Shown: in pieces, positions 56,694-64,000 of the stretch
Layout of the letters: the number at the start of each line of letters is the position of its first letter
How positions within the stretch are numbered: position 1 is the first letter of the stretch
Assembly: GCA_964059195.1 (NCBI GenBank)
Contig: CAXKWD010000001.1
Span: 118,415,751-118,479,750 of the forward strand
Reading direction: 5' to 3'
DNA from: Ectobius pallidus
Taxonomy: Eukaryota > Arthropoda > Insecta > Blattodea > Ectobiidae
DNA: 64,000 nucleotides
The notes under the pieces: generated by a model
Database searches by the model: none
What the model was told of the DNA's origin: nothing
The model's input: only the letters and a program-made list of their open reading frames with translations
Program-made: the position numbers and the translations under genes

Positions 56694-58249
56694 GTTGTTG
56701 ATGTGTAATTATGAATGATTATTCTTTAAAGAAGATTCAATCTTCACCAAATATGTATTATACTGTATAACAGATACTATAGTTTTACACCTGAATGTGG
56801 AGAGTGAAGGCTTTCTACGGGAACTTGTATTTTATTTACATATTTCAGAATGAAAGAGTCAGTATCCCTTTATGCCTCTCTTCTCTTCATGTCCCTCTTC
56901 ATGTTCCAGTAATGTGCATTCCTGACTATGGCTCCTAGTCTCAAGACTGAATCCATGGATATATTTTTTAAGGTTGGAAGGAGAATTGAAGGTAGAAAAC
57001 AAACCTGCTCCGTCTGAGAAATTAGAAATGAATGGTCAATAAGTGTTCTGATAACATGGAACTCATCCCATCTACAGTCGAAGTATAGGGACAGATGTAG
57101 CAGCGTTAGGGTTAGGCCATATTTCTTTAAGAGATCAAGGTACAATAAGACAACTTAATATACTGGCTTACACAATGACTAATATTGACATAAAGAATTA
57201 CAGAATGGGGCCTTATATGTCTGTCAAATATCACAGTCTGGGTCTAAAGGGTCTGCGCTCTACGAATTCACATCACATTCAATTAAGATTGCTTTCAATC
57301 CAACAGGCAGTTTTATTTCTGTCTGCTGAGTTCATAGCCTTGTCAATCGGGCGTTAATGATTCGAAACCAATCTGCACATGATCTATATCCAGTGAGATC
57401 TATGGTCTAAGTCTTCGTAATAAAAGGAGTGTAGTATCTACACACTATTTTTTTTATCCCCATTCATTCAAAAGTAACGTAAAGCAAAATTTTCCTCATT
57501 ATGGATGAATTCATTGATAGCCGACTTGCTGAACTATCGTACGAATGAAAGGGTGTTTATGTGAGAGAATGAATGAATATGTTAGTTAATCATTTAATCA
57601 GAAACATTTAAGATGCCTATTACTTAACGAGTTGGGTCTTAAGCACCGCCCACAAATTCAGTACTGCTTAATAACTGTTATTTGCTTTCGTTATGTGTAT
57701 GAATATAAATGCAGTATGAAATAGACTACCGATCTCTAGCATTTTCCTCGGCAGTGCATCTTCTGTTTGGATTCCAAGTACAGTGCTCTCTCATTTAGTC
57801 CAGCTCATGCGTGTGCGTGCTAGAGTAACGGCTTCTGGGAGGCCCTTGTATTAACTATTCTGAATAATTATGAGGAAATGTTTGTGCGAGGTACGGTCTA
57901 AAGGGGCAACTGGAACCTTTGTTGTAAGGCCAAGGATAACAACGAAAATGGTTTTCAAAATGTTAGATGGAAAGATGTGTTCATTGCTGCAACATGGAAC
58001 AGGCTATATAATTTATAAAGGCTATATAGGCCTATACAGGCTATACGTAAAAAAGAAATCAAATAAAACCATTATTAAATTATTAAAAAAATTCATGAAC
58101 ACTGTAAAGAGGATTAGCCTTTATAACAGATTTAATTATTGTCCTCTTAAATATTTCAAGTGAGAACAATTGATTAATATTGGCAGCAATACTGTTGTAA
58201 ATTACATTATTTCAAAACTACTCAAAATTATCCAAAATATACGGAAATA

Positions 58250-58251
<2 letters not shown>
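56694..58251. other. Intergenic DNA, nothing recognised
   Basis: Frames at 56870-57145 (minus) and 57870-58163 (plus) show no known domain and are not called. Confidence 0.45.

Positions 58252-58322
<71 letters not shown>
58252..58322. repeat. (ATT)n microsatellite
   Basis: About 70 bp of pure ATT repeat. The poly-Ile and poly-Leu frames across it are artefacts. Confidence 0.96.
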
Positions 58323-59869
58323 GCAAGTTCCACAATTTTGCATTTTATCCCTGGGAAAAATCTATCACACGAAGTTTGCAACGATTAAAACTACGTTTAT
58401 GCAAAATACATCTGAACAAAATAATAATAATAATACATAATCATAATAATTACTATGAAAAATACAAAAAATAATTAGATTTAAAAACCAACACTTTAAG
58501 ACTAAGCTTTTCAAGCGTTGTTCTGCTATTATTTCTTGTATGTAATATTCCGCATTCTTTTCTCTTCTTCACTCCTTCGTGGCTGCTTTCAGAAGTAAGA
58601 CACTGCCCCTCTTGACCTGTATTGGTATTCTACTTATAATTGATGTTTCCACTCAGATAATTTAATGTTTTTAACTTGTGTTACGAGTAACGAGTGTATC
58701 AACTCCAAACCATAATTGACCTTTGATCCCTATGGTAATGTTTCATAGGTTATATTATCTAATATGTGTAGTAACTAAATGAACTGACAATGCAACTACG
58801 AGATAAAGAAAATTTCAGATCAGTTTTTCAAGAAAAGTTGGTATGAAAAATGTTGAAACTGCAATAGCTTATTTTGTTGGCTTCTGGAATATGGTACTGC
58901 TATTGAAATGTATTAAATACTTTATTTAAGAAAGATTTAAATGGCTGTATTGTATTAAAAGTGATTTAACTTCTTAATCCAGATACTCATATGAAATAAT
59001 TCATATAAAATATTTTTCTTAGAAAGTACAAAGTCGTATGGCATATAATGTGTTTGTAAGCTTCCTTAATTCTATTGCAAATTCATCAAAACCTACTAAG
59101 GGTTCAAAATTAACTTTATATGCAGTAAGCAGCAATGCAGGTAGGCCTATGCGCAGTAATTCATATTTCATTAGGCCCAGTAACGTCACTTGTGAAAGAT
59201 AAATCCATAGTTTGTTTTTAACATAAATTATCTTAACCATTAAGAGGGAAATACTGCGAACGTAAACCTGTCCGCTTGAACGTGTTTTAAATTATTGCAC
59301 CCTAACTAGTGAGCACCCTCATAATGTGACTGTTTCCAGCTAAGATTAAAATAAACTCGGTGCTACGCCTTCATACAGCAAGGGAACAAGAACGATCCAT
59401 ATTTGACATAAAACATAGAATGTCTTTGTGAATACCCTATTTAATCTCATAATATTATCTATCAAGGCGCCTGATATTTTAATCAGTTTCTTCAGTAGAC
59501 AGGAGTATCCCTGGACCACAGAAGCTATCAGCTTCTGTTAATAGAAATCCGTCACTAACTGACCTTATTTCTAACGTAATTAATGATAGATACAGGTAGA
59601 ATTTTAACTGATCTTATTCAAATATGCAGAACATCACTATAATGATTATTCCTAGCTCCTACGATTCAATTCCTTGCGTATTAGTAAAAGAGAGAGAGAT
59701 TAAAGTTGTTAAACAACACGATGTTAAATAATTTTTTGGTGATATTAGGCCTATACGGTGCAAAAGTGGTATAACCATATTCCATTAACTGCATCCTTAT
59801 TAAAAGTGATATGTTTAGTTTAGAGGCTGCAAGTATTGATGCCAACCTTAGGTCCTCACTAAGGGAAGG

Positions 59870-59873
<4 letters not shown>
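58323..59873. other. Intergenic DNA, nothing recognised
   Basis: No gene or element recognised. TAGGCCTA octamers occur near 59141 and 59747. Confidence 0.5.

Positions 59874-59925
<52 letters not shown>
59874..59925. repeat. (GA)n microsatellite
   Basis: About 50 bp of pure GA repeat. A second, impure GA-rich patch follows at about 60025-60080. Confidence 0.95.
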
Positions 59926-59929
<4 letters not shown>

Positions 59930-60080
59930 GAGAAAGAAATATGCCTATAAGTGCTTACAATGTTCTGAAACATCTTTTAATAGATTTCGATTTGGAACGC
60001 TAGTGATAAAGCTATTGCATAAGGAGAGAAAGAGGGAGTGAGAGAGAGGTGGAGTGAGGGAGAGAGAACAGAGAAAGAGA

Positions 60081-61381
60081 TATATATAAATAGGCTAAAA
60101 TAGTAGCAAAGTTTGGAAATTTGACTTTCAAACAGAACTTATTTACCATCCAAATCCTTCTAGATTCCGTCTTGGAAAGTTACGTAGGCCAGAACGAATC
60201 GCAGCTTGATACAAATTTCACACTTTTTAAATCTATAGCCCACACGTAAGTGGTATTTTTCCTGTTTAAATTGTATTTATCTTAGGGCGCTGCGTTCATT
60301 AAGAAACTATAGTCAATAAGATACTATAGGTCTGCATTTTCAGGAAGTGTATTCTCGCAGTAGCTTCTTGCTGCCTTCAGAAAGACGAAGGATAAAGTTG
60401 AGAAGAATGCGAGATTAATCCTTAATTCCAACACCGTATTATAAATTTTATCAGAAATTATCTTCACGGTAGAGAGTCTGCCAGAAAATTTCACTGTAAC
60501 AGGATTCCAATCCATTAACCTCTTTACTGTCGATACGAAGACTCATTACCATTTGATTCATGTTTCATGTTCGGAAGTCCTGCAGTCGAGGAATACTACA
60601 GGAAAGCCGAACACTTTTATTAGGATTCAGTACATAGGAATGTTCCTATAGCCCTATGGGAGGATCATATGTAGGCTATGTGTAACAAACTACACCATTA
60701 TGGTGGTGTTTTTTTTTTTTATTGTATTATCGTATAAAAGAATTAGGACTGACATTGATACCTGATACCTGAAATGGACAAGTCTGATTTTTCGAAACAC
60801 AACATTTAATATTTGAAGCATTTACGCTCTTGAAATTTAATCAATAGCCTATTGATTGGTCTTCATAACACTGACAGTTTTCAAGCCTTTCATGAATATT
60901 TCAAGTTTATATGGGCTTAGAATGAACATATTTTATTAACTGATATCTGTGAATTATTCATGTAGTTTTCCTGGAATTCGATTTAGCCTGGTCAGCTTTT
61001 CTGGATGATAAGTTTATTTTAATCTATTTTTTCTTTATTCGTGCATTTATATCGGTTATTTTATTTTAATCTACTTTACTTTTTATTTTACTTTAATCAG
61101 TTTTATTTTATTTTTAAGAAATAATCAACCGTTCGATTCCGCGCAAGAAATACCGATGCCCCATCCTTCGTATCTTACAGTGTACCAGAATGAGATGAGT
61201 ATAGTAATAAAGTAAATAGAATGAGACATAAAAATAAGCTTATTAATGTTAATATGTTTGGATTGCGTTTTAAACACCTTATCAATTTTTTGTATAACTT
61301 TACTAATATAACAATCTGTAAACACCATTTAATAAAACTGTGACATAGGTAATTGACTTTATGTGTATTTTTCTTTTACAG
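60081..61381. other. Intergenic DNA, nothing recognised
   Basis: No gene or element recognised. It ends in a polypyrimidine-ACAG that could be a splice acceptor. Confidence 0.45.
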
Positions 61382-61426
61382 GTGAGATGATTGTCTGCGT
61401 TTGCCATGCCTTCGGTTTTCTGTAAT
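61382..61426 (+). other. Candidate 45-nt exon (weak)
   Basis: A strong acceptor-like TTTTTCTTTTACAG precedes it and a strong donor-like GTAAGTG follows. Inside, ATG at 61406 opens MPSVFCN in frame up to the donor. An earlier ATG would end at a stop within the exon. It could be a first coding or 5' untranslated exon, but no partner exon was found in the window, and such matches also occur by chance. Confidence 0.2.
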
Positions 61427-64000
61427 GTAAGTGTTATATAAATATTCTGAGATATGATATTATGTCTATTTTTGGTTTATGCCATTTTAATTAGTTATGA
61501 TATTCTTAAATGTCACAGGTATGTAATTGTTATATCACTGGTTCTATTGTATATTGTGTCATATTTCCGACAATTCATACGATAGCAAAAGCTATAAATG
61601 AAACATATCATTACCCAACCTCTAATTCTATGAAATGATTCATTCATTTAAGTACTTAGTGAAGCTTCCTCCCAACAGGTGCTGTCCTAGGGGGAAGCAT
61701 AACAAATGTAGCCTATGGCTAATTTATTAAATATGTATACTGTGAAAAAATTGAATAAGACAGTTTCCAAAATAAGTTCTTTTCCAGTTTGGTTGATACA
61801 TGTGTTTTGCTTAATCTTATTTTTCAAATATTTTGAATTTCGTCAAACAAAAGATTCATAGTATTTTTATAACTTAAAAAGATTTCTACTGATCGCCAAG
61901 ACCTTATGTACAAAAACGCGTACCGGTATCGTTTTGGTATTTGAAGGATTCTGGTATTACTTATTTAAGTTTCATTTATCTTTTACCTAAAATCCTTACA
62001 TTCATAATTTTAATTAAATTTTTCATTACATTAAATTTAAAAGAACACGCCAGTCTTTCAAATGGTTAATTGATTATTTATGCTGAAATATTTATCACAT
62101 TTGGGTTGAAAATCATCTACGAGGGTGGATTTATGTAAGCTTAAATCCTAAAGATCTGAAACCTCAGAAATTATGCATTCAATTATGTTTAGTCCTGTCT
62201 TTATTATTTTATTGACTTCACAGCTAATGTCATGGTAATGCAAATACAGGAGAACTACCTATTATGACAGTTTGTTCGAAGAACTTAAATATTATACACT
62301 TTATTTTCGTAGAAGCTTTATTTCCACTAACTATTAGAGCTGTTATTTACAAACTGAATCGTTGTTCCTCTGTCACTTCTTGAGTTCATTGTAACATTTC
62401 TGTACATTATTCGAGCCCTGTTCCCAAAATTGAATAAAGGGTAGTGAAGTTAATAACCTAATGTTGAACTTCTAATTGATATTACAAGTAACTTTTAAGT
62501 TGGTGAAACACACAGTTTAGAACAGCGTAAATGTTATCGAGTAATTTCCATTAGCGGCAAATCTAAATTAAATAAATAAATAATTCAATAAATCAGATCA
62601 AACGTACTTCCACGGGAAATCAATTTGCAAGGCCATATAGGAAATTAATGTATTGATGGATTATATTGTCATCTCTTTCATTATTGTCACGTTCAATTAT
62701 CTTCATCGTTTTGAACACTGGTATTGAATGACGAGGTGTTGTTTTCTCTCTAGTCAGGAGGGTTGACCTGCTCGCAAGCTGACACTTCTAGAGCCTCAGT
62801 CCTGCTAATAAACATCCCTCTCGGAAAATGGATTCTCTCCTGTAAATTCCCATTTGCTTACACTTCGTTACCCTCAATCTCGTGGAAGTATTTTTATGAA
62901 ACATCATTGTGACTCATTTATTGTGTGTCTATATTACGTAGCTTCAATGCATTTTCCACAGGTCTTTTGACAATATTCTTCTTTAAAAAACACCATATTA
63001 AACAACGTGATTCTACAGCATTGTAATACCATAAAGGGTGGTATTTAATCACAAGAACGATTTTCAGAAAACATAAATCACGTGTTTTAGAACATTTGTG
63101 AACAAATTTTGAAGATATAACACTAAAATATTGCGCATGAATTGGCTTAGCAAAGAGCTTCTGGAACTCTTCTTCGATAAATCCAGGGTTCAAACCTCGT
63201 GTTAGGAATATTACTAAAGTTTTCAAGGTTTTGCTTGGCGGAGGAGCAAAATTCCGGCTTGGAAATTTAATTACTCTGTCCTAATATTATCATATTACTT
63301 TAAACTAGAACGTAAATTAGTAACGTTACAAACTATAGTTATTGATTACGAAATTCTAACGGTTATCTAAATCCAACCAAAGCAGAGCTCTACGAAAATG
63401 GGTCAAGAACTGCATGTCTAACCTCATAATGACGGCTCATGGTATGACTGAAACACTTCAAGTGATATTAAGTGAACAAAAAGTAAAATAATGAAAGTAA
63501 TTAGATTAGTCTAAGTTCAAGAAAAACATGTTATGAGCCATTTAAATATTCCTGTAAAATGTGGAAAAACGAATGGGAACTTACAAGTTCTTTCTTTTCA
63601 TTACCTGACAAAATAACAAAATAATAAAATCAGGTAAACTAATGTAACGAAGTGCCAGAATGCTTTTGTTTAATAAGTGATAGTTACAATTGTGATATGC
63701 AGAAAATAAGTTATTTTTTCAATCGACTTCCGATTTAGCTCCAAATCGATTCATTAAGCAGGGCTTATGGAAAAACAAAAGTATAGTTTGATAAGCATAT
63801 ATGAAGGAATATTTTCGTAGTGTTATTTGTCAAAGCTAACTGTATTGTAACTTCCAAAAGTCGTATATGAACACTGTAAAACAATATGTTGTCATGAGAA
63901 CTGATTTGCATTTGGTAAATTCTTTCTAATAAATTGCCATAAAATAGGCAAAAATTGAGCATTAGCCTACTCCGGTACCGGTCAACCGATTTGGTTCAAT
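61427..64000. other. Intergenic or intronic DNA, nothing recognised
   Basis: No gene recognised over 2.6 kb. A short inverted pair (GCTTCCTCCC with GGGGGAAGC) lies at about 61664-61696. The last bases (GGTCAACCGATTTGGTTCAAT, split here only by the window edge) resemble the start of a common insect repeat that would continue beyond the window. Confidence 0.4.

Noticed and set aside
1..64000. CRISPR array, bacterial operons or prophage
   Set aside because: No regularly spaced direct repeats, no dense coding and no ribosome binding sites. The sequence is clearly eukaryotic intergenic DNA.

Overview
The window looks like a gene-poor, AT-rich stretch of a large arthropod nuclear genome, most likely an insect. 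The evidence is tRNA-derived SINEs, mariner and hAT transposon relics, a BEL/Pao LTR retrotransposon, abundant ATT/TC/GA microsatellites, and no operon-like coding. I could not fix the species from sequence alone. No host protein-coding gene was recognised. Apart from one weak candidate mini-exon near 61.4 kb, everything nameable is a mobile element, a relic of one, or a simple repeat.

The centrepiece is a full-length, apparently very young BEL/Pao retrotransposon at 42373-51121 (8,749 bp). Its two LTRs are 1,240 bp each and I see no difference between them by eye. The direct repeat TATT flanks it (ATATT if the last LTR base is counted as target). It has a tRNA-complementary primer site 8 nt after the 5' LTR and one uninterrupted 1,857-codon gag-pol frame with zinc knuckles, protease DSG, RT YVDD, RNase H, an HHCC/DDE integrase and the BEL-type C-terminal domain. 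No env-like frame follows it. Each LTR carries a TATA box, an initiator-like TCAGT, two hairpins and AATAAA.

Region by region: 1-12 kb holds a 1,051-bp hAT-type element (8-bp TSD), a tRNA-SINE, a mariner transposase relic, two mariner C-terminal relics facing away from each other in an inverted repeat, a repeat with a tRNA-like promoter, and a 420-bp hAT-type MITE with a perfect TSD. 14-17 kb holds a hAT relic (CAGTGGCGTA ends) whose transposase C-terminus is still readable, with a second TIR element nested in it. 17-20 kb is a 3-kb foldback structure with about 1.2-kb inverted arms and four G-rich modules. 20-23 kb holds a Helitron-like segment, another SINE, and a 199-bp hAT MITE.

24-42 kb is mostly featureless DNA with a tandem duplication, a short inverted repeat, a 120-bp hairpin, SINE fragments (one with a perfect 15-bp TSD), an internally deleted mariner of 780 bp flanked by TA, another SINE, and a 584-bp TA-flanked MITE. 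51-64 kb contains a 179-bp hAT MITE, a 400-bp TIR element and microsatellites. The palindromic octamer TAGGCCTA is strikingly frequent across the window.
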